Notes: a model not told the origin generated them from the letters alone. A stretch of 64,000 nucleotides of DNA from Gnetum montanum (GCA_015680685.1 MNCI01007809.1:193174-257173); one strand, 5' to 3'; shown: positions 46,080 through 58,049, numbered from the stretch's first letter. Translations and numbers: made by a program.

Positions 46080-49000
46080 ATGGCTCCTAAAACTCATTTG
46101 GTGCTTGCGAAGGTCGGGGAGGAGAAAAAGACCCTGAGGCGTGCACCACAAGCACGCATTCCGACATGGGAGAGCACAGCATTAACCTAGTGAGTTTTCA
46201 TGTCTCCTTCACCCTTTTCATCTTGCATCTTCTGCTGCTTTCTACTCTGGTTTTGAGTCTTATTTGTTTTGCTATTTGTATTTTCTATGGCTGTGTTTGT
46301 TTTAGCTTTTATATTACTGTGGCCCCTTTTTTCTTTTGGTCATGGCTGTTATGCAGGGGTTTCATTGTGATTACATGCAAGGCCGTTCCCATCACCGCGG
46401 TTGTTGCGACTGCAGGGCTAGGGCCATTTAAGTTGTTTGACCTTGGCATGCCATGACGTAAAACCCTCGAGAGGGTTTGGTTATGTGTGATGTGGCACCG
46501 CGGCTCATGTTTTTTTTGAGTATGTTGTTAGTTGTTTTACTACTACATTAAGCTACTTGTATGTTCTCGCTATGCTAGGCTTTCACATCCTTACTACGCT
46601 ATGTATGGACAAGGGGTTATGCTATGCTATATTTATGGTCTGCTAGGCGTTGCTATGTTGCACATGCATTACATTCAAATGTGATGCCAATATTTGCTGG
46701 TTGGGTCGTGTAGGGTAGGACCAAGGTCTAGGCTAATCGTTTTGGACCTTGAAGGGGTCCTATGTCATCTGGGTAGACCTATGGCCAACGTTCCTCCTCC
46801 CTTGATATGTATGGGAGATCCAGCAGTTTGGTTCAAGGAAGGGGTGCAAAACTTCTTACAATTCCTTTTCAACCACTTTAGTCTGATGGTTTGGTCCTCC
46901 TTAGATGAGACACAAGCATCTAGCATAATAGAGGTCATGCTGCCAAGGACAAATCGGGGCATCCTGAGATACCTTTTCGACGACACAACTACAAGCAGGC
47001 TGGGAGTTGGATCCACCCAACACTCAATAGGGTTAAGGCATTTAGCCTGGATTTGGGATATGCTAGAATACCAGTGCTATCACCAGTACAACACATTGTA
47101 CCTCATGTGCCACATGATGACATACTTTTAGAATCCACAGGGGACCATCTATTGTGTTGGCGGGTGAGTTTCACGTCCTTGCTCTACTTGGTTTTGCAAC
47201 ATCGGCCATACCTGGCTGAGTGCTGATAGTGTGTGCTTATAATCAGGTTCTATATTGACAATGATGAGGTTCATGACCAGCTGGGTGAGTTGGCCATGAC
47301 GCAGCTAGCCCTACAAGAATTTTCCTCTGCCAAGAGCCTGTGGGTGGACGTGATTGGTCATTGCGGGGGGAATACCATTCCTACTTACACACGCTTGCTG
47401 CTTTCTATAGTTAGTGAAGGGTTGGCTGGACAAGGAGTGGAGAGAACCTTTCAAGCAGGTCACGCTTGATGCGGTTCTGGTAGTTGAACTCCCACTATTC
47501 CCATCACTGTATAGACCTAGTGGGTTAATTAGGCAGGCGCCACATGCTCAAGTGTTTTCATAGTTTTTTTTTGCATTTTCTACATTGTTATGCTAAGTAC
47601 ATTTCGTGAACATTATTGTAAGGGCGAAGAAGCCTCATGAGGTGACAGTGGTAACTGCCAAGAGGCAAGGAGGAAACATCTACTTTAAATACGGTGAAGT
47701 AGCAGCAAGCCAGAGCTAGTTAGAACAAGGGGCTTCGGACCTCTTACTCCAAAAAATATGAAGGGCTAGGCTTATGGATTTGTTCATGGCTCCAAATCTG
47801 GGCATCTCTGTTGTCGAGATGCTTGCCTTGGTCAACTCCTTCTCTGGGTAGGCGAGCCATTTTCATACGTACGTGCGGGGTGTGTGGGTGGTTATTGACA
47901 TCAATGACTAGCTATTTGTGGATTTGTTTGGTGTCCCAGCTGATGACATCGATGTGGTGTTGAAGGGCAAGCAGGAGTTAACCCTTCAGAAGCAGCATAT
48001 CAAGGAGTGGCTGAGGTTCACCAAGGAGCGAAAGGGGTTCCCTATGAAAAAGCTTAAGAATGGTCCTACCGTGGGGATATACCCAATCTTTCGTGCCCAC
48101 GCATTCCCTCAACTGCTCACCCAAGGGAAGGTCTTGGGGCTTGACCAGGCTTAGGTAATGCGGGAAGCCATGGAGGAGGGGCCCATTACAACTGGGCCGA
48201 TCTCCTATGTAATGGTTTGCGGGCCGAGATTTTGGGACTCCATGAGCAAACGAAGTCCTGTTCTAAAATACACTATGCCTTATACATAGGCTGTTTAAAG
48301 CGCTTTGTGTAGTTCTTGGTGGTCCAGGAGGATGGAGTCTGGATTAAGCTAGATCGTGACCAGATTCGCAAGCCATGGATTCGACAGGTCCTTTGGACTA
48401 TGCAAGCCCAAGATCCCCTAGAAATGGTCAGGGAGTCATTGTCTGTAATGACTAAAGGTCTGGAAGTTTGTAGCGCTTGTGACTAGGATAGTGTGGGAGA
48501 GACGTCCCCTGTCATAATCGGTAACATGATGCAGGGTGAATGTCTCATAGCTAAGACTTTGCCCATGGAGCTGTGAAGGAAGAGACCTCCCCTAGCCAAG
48601 GAAAGCCCTCATGAAGAGGAGGGACGAAGACAGTGGCTCAAGCTACGGTGAACGCAACCCCCCATTGGTAAGCATTTTTATATAATTTTTACTTTGCTAT
48701 TATATGCTATTCTATGCTTCGGTAGAGTTAACTTATTTTGAATTGATGTATGTATGCCCTTTTGTAAGCAGCAGAAGAAGAAAACGAAGAAAAAGGTGAT
48801 GAGGAAGTGTCAGCCCTCAGGATGGGCACAACAAATAAAGACACAGGGGCCCCGATTTTGGAGGAAAGGGCCCCAATTAGGAATAATGGAGCTCCTACCT
48901 CTAGGGTAGGGGCTCTTGCCATTAGGAAGCCTCTTCCTACCAATGAAGAGGTACCTCCCCAAAATAAAAAAGATGCTTGTCTCCTGAAAGGAAAGGCACT

Positions 49001-50450
49001 AGCGCATGAGGTAGGGGTTTTCATGGACTTGTCTAGGCCTTCTACCATGGCTACCATGGTCATCTTGCCTTAGCAAGAAGAAGGACCACAGTTAGGCACC
49101 AGTGAGTTTGTGAGACGTTTGCCTCATCATAGTCCATTTTGGCTGTTGCTAACATGCTTAATCATATAACAGGTGTTACTACTGATGTCTCAAGACCTCC
49201 CCCGCCTCGTACGGAGTCATAGGCTGAAGTCATTGACAAGTTTGTGTTTGTTCAGGGACTTGTCAATGACATGATCAAACGCCTTTAGCAGGCAGACCCT
49301 TGTGCGGGTAAGTAGGAGTGTTAACTATCCTTACATTGCTACACTAAAAGTTTTCAAGTTTGTTGATTATGTTATGCTAACGTGATTACTACGCTTTGTG
49401 CGTTGAATAGCCTCTTGGCTCAAGTGGAACCTAGCGTGACCTATGGAGGTTGGCATCGTGCCCACACTCTCACCTGACATGACTGAGGTGTCTTGTCATA
49501 CGTTTGACAAAGCTTACAAATGTGTCTTGCACTCTACATGCTCTCTATGGGAGTTTAGACGCGTCAATGAGGACCTATGGAAAAGGGTCTAAAGAGTCAA
49601 GCAGAGAGAGGCCAAACTGGCCATCGAGGTGGAGAACCTCAGGTCAAGGATTAATTTCCTCATAAACTGTAACCCTAACCCTATTGATTTGCAAAGGGCT
49701 ATAGACGACTATGCCAGGTTTTGGATTATCGTTCATCAAAACGTTGAGTCCACCCATGAGATAGTCGAGCAACAGATGCAGATGGACTTGCTAGCCTAGA
49801 AGTACCAAGATATGAAGGAAATTAGTGCTAAGGTCTTTGAATGGGGAAAAATCCAGAGGGATCACAAACATACATACAGGCTAGAAAACAAAACCCATCA
49901 AAGATTGTATAAAGACACTGTTGTGGAGGCATTCTCGTACAAAACGTTTGTGAAGGCCATCGGTGCTTCTGAGGCCTATGCTAAGTTTAAAGAGAAGGTG
50001 AAGGTCACGGAGTCTCCTAACTTGAGGGTGAACCTTCCTATAGGAGAGACCACAACTGCCTCCCTTTCCCTAAAACCTCTAAAGTAGATGACCTTGGAAA
50101 GGGAGAAAGTTGCCGCTACGAATGTTGAGCCTAGTGACAGGCGTTGGATGGACATTTCGATAGAGGAGATTGGGTGTCGCCTTAGGCTTGGTCTAGACCA
50201 GATACCCCTTGAGACCGACGTAGGCTCCCCTCAGGTTAGTCTCTTTAATGCTATGCTATAGTTAGCATTTATTGTATTTGTTGCCCTAGCTAACTACTTC
50301 ATTTTTGGGATACAAGCTCACGATGAAGGTGCAAGACCCATGGAGGGAGGAAATGAAGAGTTGGTAGGAGGCAACATAGGAGCAGGTGATGCACAAGTAG
50401 ATGAAGTGGAGGTAAATAGCAAAGGCAATGTGAACGGAGATAACCCATGA
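46080..50450 (+). pseudogene. Antisense multi-exon gene in element D: FCP1/NIF-like domain protein
   Basis: Second copy of the gene at 22840-27048, again opposite to gag-pol. Proposed exons: 46080-46189, 46714-47163, 47247-~47475, 47623-48667, ~48772-49101, 49173-49307, 49411-50234, 50322-50450. Exon 1 shares RIPTW with C (RIPSW). Exon 2 has RLIVLDLEGVLC, AVWFKEGVQNFLQFLFNHF, MVWSSLDE and YNTLYL; the first Asp of the phosphatase DxDx motif is kept but the second is Glu, and DDSP is gone. Exon 4 matches C in LMDLFMAPNLGIS, GFPMKK, YPIFRAHAFP and KPWIRQV. Exon 7 is helical and rich in Lys/Glu. Exon 8 starts DEGARP (C: DEGGDD). More stops than C, a damaged first donor and a last acceptor reading AC show decay. 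Product unknown; identity by pattern. Confidence 0.65.
46190..46713 (+). other. Intron 1 of the D antisense gene with TACGCTA-type motifs
   Basis: Motifs such as tcgctatgctagg, ctacgctatgtat and tgctatgctat (46565-46660) resemble the inverted motifs of D's own LTR (39780, 55800, 56140). The rest is T-rich. This parallels intron 1 of C, which carries C's LTR palindrome. Confidence 0.5.
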
Positions 50451-50892
50451 TAGCATGGGAGTTTTTTTTTTAAAAAAAGAATTTGAAAATTTTGTAAACA
50501 CTGCCAATGAACGAAAATTTTGAATGAAATGAGAAATTTTAGAAACGAAACCTATTTTGTATTAACTTATGTACTATGTAAAGTTTTCATGCTCTCGTAT
50601 GTTATTTTTAGGCCATTCCGGGCCATTGCTAGTTTTGGGCCATTTTGGGCCGTTGCATAATAAGTTAAAGCGAGAGGCGAAAATGCTAGTTTTAGGCCAT
50701 TTTGGGCCATTAGCGTAGAATGCCAGGAGAGCGGCATGTTGATAAAGTGGAATGCAACAGTGCTAGTTTTAGGCCCTTTCAAGCTATAGCATATTATGTC
50801 GAAAGGATGGCATATTGACAAGGCAAGGAAATCGCGAATGTGCAAGGATAGCAATTGGGTAGGAAGTCGTAAGGCTGTTACGCTATGCGTAG
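50451..50892 (+). repeat. 3' flank of D antisense gene with boundary repeats 3
   Basis: After the stop (50448-50450) the sequence is AT-rich, then copies occur near 50606, 50628, 50686 and 50764 (ctagttttaggccattttgg type), matching 27318 in C. The gag-PR frame ends at 50893. Confidence 0.65.
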
Positions 50893-51738
50893 CTACCTCT
50901 TGACATTTCTTGGGTTGATCGGAACGTAAGATCGAGGCATTTCACCAGGGCCCCTGCTCATATCACTGTCCTTCACTTGGAAGGGCAACTCAACCCATGC
51001 GTTTTCGATTTGAGGGTCAGCTCGTTGGACTGATCCCCTTGTTGATTGATTAATGCATGCATGAACAGGCACTTCATATTTAGAGGTTGTAACTTCTGAA
51101 CCTTGTTCCATGCCTACGTTGCTGATTGCTTGCGTTACCACTTCGTCACCATGGATTATCACCTCCCTACCCGCGTATGGTAAGTGGATTTCTTGGTGTA
51201 TAGGCAAGGAGATAGTCCTAAGTTGTTCTAACCATGATCTTTCTAAGATTAGGTTAAACCCAGGCATTTCTTCAACCACGATGAACTTTGCATCTGTGGG
51301 GAACAAGTCTCCTGCTATGAAGTTTACGTGAACTATGCCCTTCACTAGGACGCGTGCCCTGTTAAAGGACCTCAGACATGATGTCGCCGTTGGTTTAATC
51401 TGATCGACCAATCCCAACTTATCTATAATAGGAAAGGAAATGATGTTTGTGGTAGCCCCATCATCGACATGTACCCTTCGGATCTAATCTTGGCCAACCC
51501 AAATTATGATGAAGAGAGGCACTGTAGTCACTTGACCCCCTTCGGGATCTTCCTTAATGGTGTTGCTTCTAAAATTTAATTGAGGTATTGCAGACTCCAT
51601 GGGTACAGAGGGGAGTATGATCGAGTGGATCTCTTTCTCTTCCACCAGCATGTTTTTGTCAATCGGAATCGCAGTTAACATGCAGACTAGAGCCTCACGG
51701 TGGGGTGTAGATGTCATGACTAGGTTGTACAAGCTCAA
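50893..51738 (-). pseudogene. Element D aspartic protease
   Basis: VHVDDGATTNIIS (active triplet D-D-G as in C), KPTATSCLRSF, IVHVNFIAGDLFP and MPGFNLILERSWL, followed by a linker with WVELPFQVKD and the end RSYVPINPRNVKR at 50893. A stop near 51485 lies just before the active site. It is the processing enzyme of the gag-pol polyprotein. Confidence 0.75.
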
Positions 51739-52213
51739 TGTAGCATTTTTCTGCTTTAGGGCTTGCCCGAACTAGGTGAGGGCATCCAAGAAGTCTTGGA
51801 CACCTACCTGTTTAACACTTTCCTCCTCTTTGATTCATCATAAAAGAAAAATCTCTTGAGGAGAGACGACCTCAGACCTAGGTTCAGATCCTTGTCGACA
51901 AGGTAATGCATGTTATGTAATCGTGTCGACCTTCACCTTAGGTGATGAAGATGCAAATGCAAGGGACAAAGGTGTAGGTTTGGGGATACCCTTGATGGTA
52001 CTTCCCTTTGACGTTTCATCCACCAAGTAGGCTTTTCGTCTTGTGGGATAAGGAAACTTGTTTAATGATGTTGCGCAGGATAGGGGCCGTTGAAGACATT
52101 GGCCCTCTGATGATGAATGGAGGTACAGGTGTTAATTGATGAGACTACATGGCCTCGCCAGTGGGTGATACGAAGGTAGATGCCCGTGGTGGGACTTTCA
52201 AGATAAAGGGTGG
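51739..52213 (-). other. Gag-PR linker of element D, decayed
   Basis: It corresponds to the proline-rich spacer of C. Frames are broken; no heptad array remains. Nothing else is recognised. Confidence 0.4.
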
Positions 52214-53777
52214 CTATGAGCTCGGACCAACCATTGGTGGTGTTGGTGCAATACGTTGAGGTACATGGATCACAAAATGCTGGCAGGGTGGCATGGGATC
52301 ATTGTTAATGCTGATGGCATTGATTACGTAACCGACATTGTTGCCCTTAAGGGGATCTATGTAGACATACATAGATTGATTTTTAGGGTGTACTGGGTTG
52401 CTTTCGTCCAGCATCAACTTCCCTAGATTAATCAACCTTTGGATGTTGTCCTGTAATGACAGACAATAATCCGTGGTGTAACCACATAGCTAGTGGTAGT
52501 CACAAAACTTATCTAGCCTAAAACCCCTAGGAACTGGAGGCTCATTAGGCAAGGCCAAAGAGGGATTCCTAATGAGCTTCCAGTAGCATTGGTGTCTTGC
52601 ATTTGCTTCTTTTGACATCTGCTTGTGTTGGATGTATCCCGCTACCAATAGTTGCTTCATGAGTTCTGAAGGTTTAAGAGGCAATAGGGTGTATTTCGAG
52701 TGATCTTTACATTCAAAGTTTGGTTTAGTGTATGCAGATGTCTCAGGCACAGATGCAGAGGTTGTGGTGTTTGGCCCAGTTTGGGCGTAGGGTTAGCCAC
52801 AGGTAGGGCTAGTTTCTTGTTATTTTTTCTACCACTGCTACTAGGCTTAGGTTTGGCCTTGGTCATCACAGCGGCCACTATGGTTATTGAGGCCTTACCT
52901 TTGTTCTTTTTTGCGAAAGTGTTCTTGTAAGCGATGTAGGCCGAGTCTCTGCTTGCCTCAGTCGCATCTTGTATGCTTTTAGTCTAAGTGAAAGCCTGAC
53001 TCAGAGAGCATAGAGCGAGATAATACAGTTTGGACTTGATGAAGTTGTTTACTGCACCTTTGAAGATGGCTAACAAGTGAGCCTTTGCGATGGGCTTGCA
53101 GATTTCGTTAAGGGTCGCACTCCAACGTTGGATAAATTTTTGGACTAGTTCTAGCGGGTCTTGTTTCACGCTCATCAGTTAGTCCAGCGTGGTTTCTGGC
53201 TTTAAGTTGTACTTGAAGCGTGTCACAAAGTAGGTCAATATTTCTTCTAAAGTTGAAATGGATGAACGTGGCAATGCACGGTACCAATCTAGGGCTTTTC
53301 CAGCTAGGGACATGGCGAAGACGCGAATGATCGTATGCGGCCATTGTTACAATAGCAAAGACTCTAACCAAAAGGTAACAATATGTGCATTGGGATCTCC
53401 CTCCCCATCGTACTTCATGAAGTGCGGGAGAGGCATCCTAGGTGGTAATGTTAGAGCAAGGATTGCAGGGCTAATAGGGTCATCCTGGTAAAAGTCCATG
53501 ACTTGTACTATGTTAGACCCAAAATCTTTGAGGTGTTTTATTTCTTCAATAAGGGTCTGAATGAGCTAAAATTCTTGGTCTAGACCTGATGACGTTGTAC
53601 AAAGCTGCTCGTGAAATTTTAATGCTCGTGTTGCTGGGCCAGTCTCTCAGGTCCTCGATTTTGGATTCTACGTGCTTCCTAAGTTGGATTCAACAATTGT
53701 TCGACACCAGTAGTACCTTGGACTATGAAGGGAACCTCTACATTGAAGGTGTCAACAACGGTGGTGGTGAAAGCCAT
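52214..53777 (-). pseudogene. Element D gag
   Basis: ATG at 53777 (MAFTTTVVDTFNVEV). Its N-terminal part is only about 90 residues against about 360 in C. Core at 53560-52984: FMKYDGEGDPNAHI, FAMSLAGKALDWYRALP, LEEILTYFVTRFKYNL and LELVQKFIQRW. A knuckle remnant FCDYH with a following cysteine lies near 52500-52450, then DNIQRLINLGKL. Several stops. Core text is close to C. Confidence 0.75.
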
Positions 53778-53850
53778 TGCTAAGCAAGTGATTATGCAAA
53801 AAATGCAAGAAGTGCAAAAGAATAGAAGGATCGCAAAAGCAACCAAAGGT

Positions 53851-54640
53851 GACTTTACATCTTACCGGATTCTGGAGGAACCGTCGAGGCAACCGATCTT
53901 TACCACACAAAGTGTAAAAAACTGCAAAGGGTGTCACATCTATTCCTATGGATGATGAGATACAGAGCATGTGCAAGACTACCGTAAGGCAAGTTCAGTT
54001 GACAAGTGATCAAGAAGGCTTTATGTCCCATAGGATCCCAGAGGGACTGTTGAGGCGACTAACCTACACCACACAAGGCACAAACAACCTCAAAGGGTGT
54101 CAGGTTTATGCCTGTGTGAGCTAGGGTGCAGAGTGCATGCAAGACTAATGTAAAAGGAAAGGCAAGTTAAATCACCATCGGAAGGCTTTATTTCTCGTAG
54201 GGTTCTGGAGGAATCATCGAGGTGACCGATCTACATCGCACGATGCGTAAACAACCACAGATGGGCGTCAAGTCTACGCTAATGCAAGCTGGGGTGTGGA
54301 AGGCTTACGAGACTACTATAAGATGAGCAAATTAACTAGCGAACAAGTAGGCTTTATGTCTCGTAGGATCCCGGAGGGACCATCGAGGTGACCAGTCTGT
54401 ACCACATGAGATGGGGTGCAGAATACATGTAAGACAACCGTAGGATGGGCAAGCTAACTAGCAATCAGGAAGGCTTTATGTCTCACAGGATCCTGGAGGT
54501 GACCAGTCTATACCAGATGAGATGGGGAGTAGAACGCATGCAAGACAACGGTAGAACGAGCTAGTTAATCGATGATCAGAGGCCTTGTGTTCTGTAGGGT
54601 TCCGGAGGAACCATCGGAGTGACCAATCTGCACTGCACAA
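53851..54640 (-). repeat. Tandem repeat in the leader of element D (~166-bp unit)
   Basis: Six copies are anchored by 'ggctttatgtctcgtagga' or variants at 53851, 54017, 54184, 54350, 54472 and 54581. The first three spacings are 166, 167 and 166; the last two are shorter (122, 109) by internal deletion. It lies between primer site and gag. C lacks it. Confidence 0.8.
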
Positions 54641-54739
54641 AGCACAAACAACCACAAGAGGGTGTCACATTTAAACTCGTGTGTACTAGGGTATAGAAGG
54701 CTCACAGAACTACCATGACATGCGACAAAGGCACCAAAA

Positions 54740-54758
54740 GGCCCTCCTTCTAGCACCA
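54740..54758 (-). other. Primer-binding site of element D
   Basis: The minus strand reads TGGTGCTAGAAGGAGGGCC six bases after the 5' LTR, one base different from C. Confidence 0.7.
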
Positions 54759-54764
54759 GAAAAC

Positions 54765-56443
54765 TGTAGCAACCGAAAATGGAAATAGACGTGATAGTTC
54801 CAACCCCGTATCTGTGGGAGGGTCGTGCTGGGTGTGTGCAGACATGGGGTGCCCTAAACGGTCTGGTCAATTAGACAGGGACTTACATTGATGTCAATAT
54901 AGCCTTTTGCAATGTAAATAATGCGAAATGCAAGATAATGCTAAAGGGCAAATGAAGCAAGGGAGAAACTATAAAAATGCGACAGTAATACAAAGTAATG
55001 CTTAAAGGTAAATAAGATAGAAAATAATGCAAGAACGAGATAAAAAATGAGAGATAAAGTAAAATGTGGTTAGAAACATGCACCACTCCAAAGCTACAAA
55101 CTCACTCGATCAGGGTGAATACAATCGGCTACACAACGTTATGGAGTACAGAAATCCTGAGGGTAACCAAGGCATGACGAGAGAAGAGAGCTATGTGCTT
55201 CGGCATGGACTCCTGTACAAGCAATGTGGGGTTCTACCAAGGTGGTAGAATAGAGACAGGGACCTCACGCCAGCTGAGAGAGATCCGCTATTTACAGTAT
55301 TAGATAGGTGACTTTAATATTACAATGCTGGAGAGAGGGGAAATCTTTGTTTCAGAATTTCAAAGTTCCCACCACTTGGAATCTATTTGCTTCAAGAAAG
55401 ATGCCAACTCTTTTGAAATTTCCAACTTTAAAGATTGCAGACTCTTAAAAATTGTAGACCTTTTTCATGCTGTTTGCTGGGGTATTTATAAGACCGAGGG
55501 CATGCGAAAGGGGTGGTTTGAATGTTACATGCCTTGGGCCTTGGTCATCTTGCTGACTCGTGTCATTTGTGACTATTGGACCTACAAGACCATTACGATG
55601 CAAACTTGTATGCAATAATTGCAATCCTACTACGCCATAATTGCGTCGTCAGCATTTGGAGGTGTGTGCCAATAGTCCGATTAGGTGGAGTGCATTGATG
55701 TCGCACAACCACCTGTATGCCTTGCTGTGCTTTGTGACGTGGCATGTTTCGTGTAGCGTACCACTTTGTCACGCATCCTGCTATGCATCCCATGCTTGCT
55801 ATGCTATGTAGCATAGCGTAGTGTAGCAACTTGCCTTAGTCGCAAAAGCTTTGCTGATTTGCAAATCTTGTCTCTTGCGATGCAAGTCACGTGAACTCCG
55901 TTGACTCTGCCTTTCGAACTGCCTTCTGTGTCTGTCACAGGATTGCTACGCCTTGCTGCACCATGTAGCTCAACATAATGTAGTATTAGACATGATCTGC
56001 CACTTCCTGATGGAAAGGGACATTACTGCAGAACTCAAAATTGGATGAAGGGAGTGGGTAGTGAAGTCGTTGCCATGCTACGTTGTGTGATGTCGCGTAG
56101 TGTAGCACTTCATTTCATCGTTGTCTTATGAAGCTTGCTACGCTACATAGCGTAGCATAGCGTAGCAAGCTTCATGACTTAGAAAACTTGTCGAACTATT
56201 TCTTGCACATCCAGAATGCTATTGTCGATTTTGCACACTGTTTTCGAGTAGGCTGCCGGCTATTTAGGCTACTTTGGTGGGCAGGAAGGATGGTACAGAG
56301 CCTATCCAGGCTTAAAGTAGAAAATTTGCCCAACTGGCTGACCTGGACTCAGAACGTTCTCCTCCCAATGAACTGCCATAGTGTTATGCAGACTGTAAGA
56401 GCCTGGTGAAGCAAGGATGACCCCGCATTTTTAGGATGTTTTA
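54765..56443 (-). repeat. Element D 5' LTR (1,679 bp)
   Basis: It pairs with 38710-40418. TATA on the minus strand is at 55483-55490. A strong inverted repeat, gcttgctacgctacatagcg then tagcatagcgtagcaagc, lies at 56132-56169. Confidence 0.9.
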
Positions 56444-56448
56444 CTGAC

Positions 56449-56803
56449 TCCATCAAACATTGGAGCATCAGCATGGATGGCACAGGATCCTTGAATAGAA
56501 GAGGAAAAGCTCTAAGCACTACTTCAGAGTCATCAAATTCCAAAACCTAGGGCATGAGATAAGGGGAAGCAACCCATGGAAGAGCCACCACCACCTAGAA
56601 CCACATGAGTCAAATAAAGTTTACAATTTTGCAATTTTCTAATTTTCTAATTTTGTGATTTTATGTTGTGTCCTAATTTTTTTCTATTGAGTTCTCCACT
56701 GTGGCATGAATAAATCCCTAGTTAGTTAATAATCCCATACCTATCCATTGTATAATCAATGGGGCTTGTTCTTATTTTTTTTAACTTGAGAACAAGTTTT
56801 CAT
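56449..56803 (+). pseudogene. End of element B's additional ORF and 3' noncoding DNA
   Basis: The coiled-coil ORF of B resumes after the TSD of D (TPSNIGASAWMAQDP) and meets a TGA near 56494; related text runs to about 56570. The rest is AT-rich noncoding DNA up to the purine tract. Confidence 0.5.
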
Positions 56804-56818
56804 TTAGTCATGGGGGTA
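56804..56818 (+). other. Polypurine tract of element B
   Basis: ttagtcatgggggta abuts the 3' LTR. Identical 15-mers or near copies occur internally in A (6191, 7556) and B (35763). Confidence 0.7.
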
Positions 56819-57651
56819 TGATGAATCGTGATTCATTAGGTCACAATATTGCACCCGTGATATCATGTACACGATATCATGGCCTGGCTCGCAATATCAT
56901 ACACATGATATCGTGGCTCCTATGCAGGCCTATAAATACATCTTAGGCGCATAGTGAAAGTAGTAACTTTTTAGTTAGAAATTAGTTTTCATGTTTTAGT
57001 CTTTCTCAACCCTTTCTCCTAGTGCATGCCCGTAGTGTGATGATTGTAATTGTACGACACCTTTATTCGAGTGTGACGTACTTGGACACGCACATGATTG
57101 GAAATAAAGATCGAGACTACTTCATCATTGTAGCATTCACTTAGTTTAATCATTTAATTTTTATTGTTATTTATTGCTTTCGTAGTTGATATCTCTTCAC
57201 CCTAAGCTCCTTAAACATGGAATGAGTATGACTTAGTCATGAGCATTTAAGTGTGAATACTTGGTAACCCAGTAGCGTACCTAGGATCTGCGCTTGGTGA
57301 TCCCAGTAGTAGTCATGCATGAGGTCCAAGATGTGTATGGATGATTAAGGAACGAATGCTCATCGCACTTAGCCTAGCTTAGATTCTCTCTCCTATTTCC
57401 TCCTAGCATAGCTAAGCCTATTTTTCACTGTCTTGAGGAGTAGCATTAGTTTAGGAACACATCATACACCTAACTCTGGACTAAACTATATGTGACAAAG
57501 CCAATACTAGTCCAGGTGGAAAGACAACGAACTACAATCAATGAGTAACTATCTAGATACCACAATTAGCCCATCTGTAGAGTTCGCCCGAATCATGCAT
57601 GAAATACTCGTATTCGTATGGTTCAGTGTAGGGGTACCTTGCCACTCATCA
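56819..57651 (+). repeat. 3' LTR of element B (833 bp)
   Basis: It pairs with 13916-14720. TATAAATA is at 56931-56938. The sequence before it has repeated palindromes around gatatcrtg (56858-56912), one repeat more than the 5' copy. Confidence 0.9.
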
Positions 57652-57656
57652 ACTCT

Positions 57657-57884
57657 GTTCAATCACTTAACATCACACTACAGGCATAGATTGCTAACTG
57701 CTAAGTACTAAAATCAAGAAAAAAAACTAACAAAATTTCACTAAGTATTATATTTATAGGCCCACATGTGTCTGCAATATCAAATATCCAACATCGTAGC
57801 TTGTGCCCCAATATCAAGGATCCAATATCACAACTCCAATATCAAATGCCCAATGTCATAGTTAGTTTAAAAATGGATTTATCA
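57657..57884 (-). repeat. Element E 3' LTR, proximal fragment
   Basis: On the minus strand it begins TGATAAATCC after the purine tract and holds TATAAATA at 57751-57758 (reverse), followed by tgcctgtagtgtgatg, matching B's tgcccgtagtgtgatg. The break with 13915 is the B insertion. Confidence 0.8.
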
Positions 57885-57900
57885 TACCCCAAAAACTAAC
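57885..57900 (-). other. Polypurine tract of element E
   Basis: The minus strand reads gttagtttttggggta next to the LTR start, a decayed form of the B tract. Confidence 0.5.
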
Positions 57901-58049
57901 TAAAAACTCATCCTTGAGTTTAAAAATATGAGGATGGAGTTCCTTATAAAATTTGGAGGTAGATTTATATGATGCTATTTACAAGCCATTTTATGCTACA
58001 ATGGTGTTTTACAAAAATGACACAAGTCATGATATGACACGTTAAAAAA

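Larger units (their letters stand above)
38705..56448 (-). mobile_element. Element D: Tat/Ogre-like retrotransposon with antisense gene (17.7 kb)
   Basis: LTRs 38710-40418 and 54765-56443 are flanked by a perfect TSD ctgac (38705-38709, 56444-56448). The layout matches C: gag (53777), PR (51738-50893), antisense gene (46080-50450 on +), RT, two RNase H, integrase (ends 41733). Its LTRs differ at about 18 of 245 bases counted by eye, somewhat fewer than in C. Reading frames are more broken than in C. It is inserted in the additional ORF of element B, in the same orientation as C. Confidence 0.9.
13911..57656 (+). mobile_element. Element B: ~9 kb LTR element split by C and D
   Basis: LTRs 13916-14720 and 56819-57651 are flanked by a perfect TSD actct (13911-13915, 57652-57656). 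Once C and D, each with one TSD copy, are removed, B is about 8,990 bp: LTR, tRNA-Asp-type primer site, gag (14877-16357 and 33364-34129), noncoding blocks, an additional coiled-coil ORF (36083-38709 and 56449-56570), purine tract and LTR. No protease, RT or integrase was found. B lies in the 3' LTR of element E. Confidence 0.9.
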
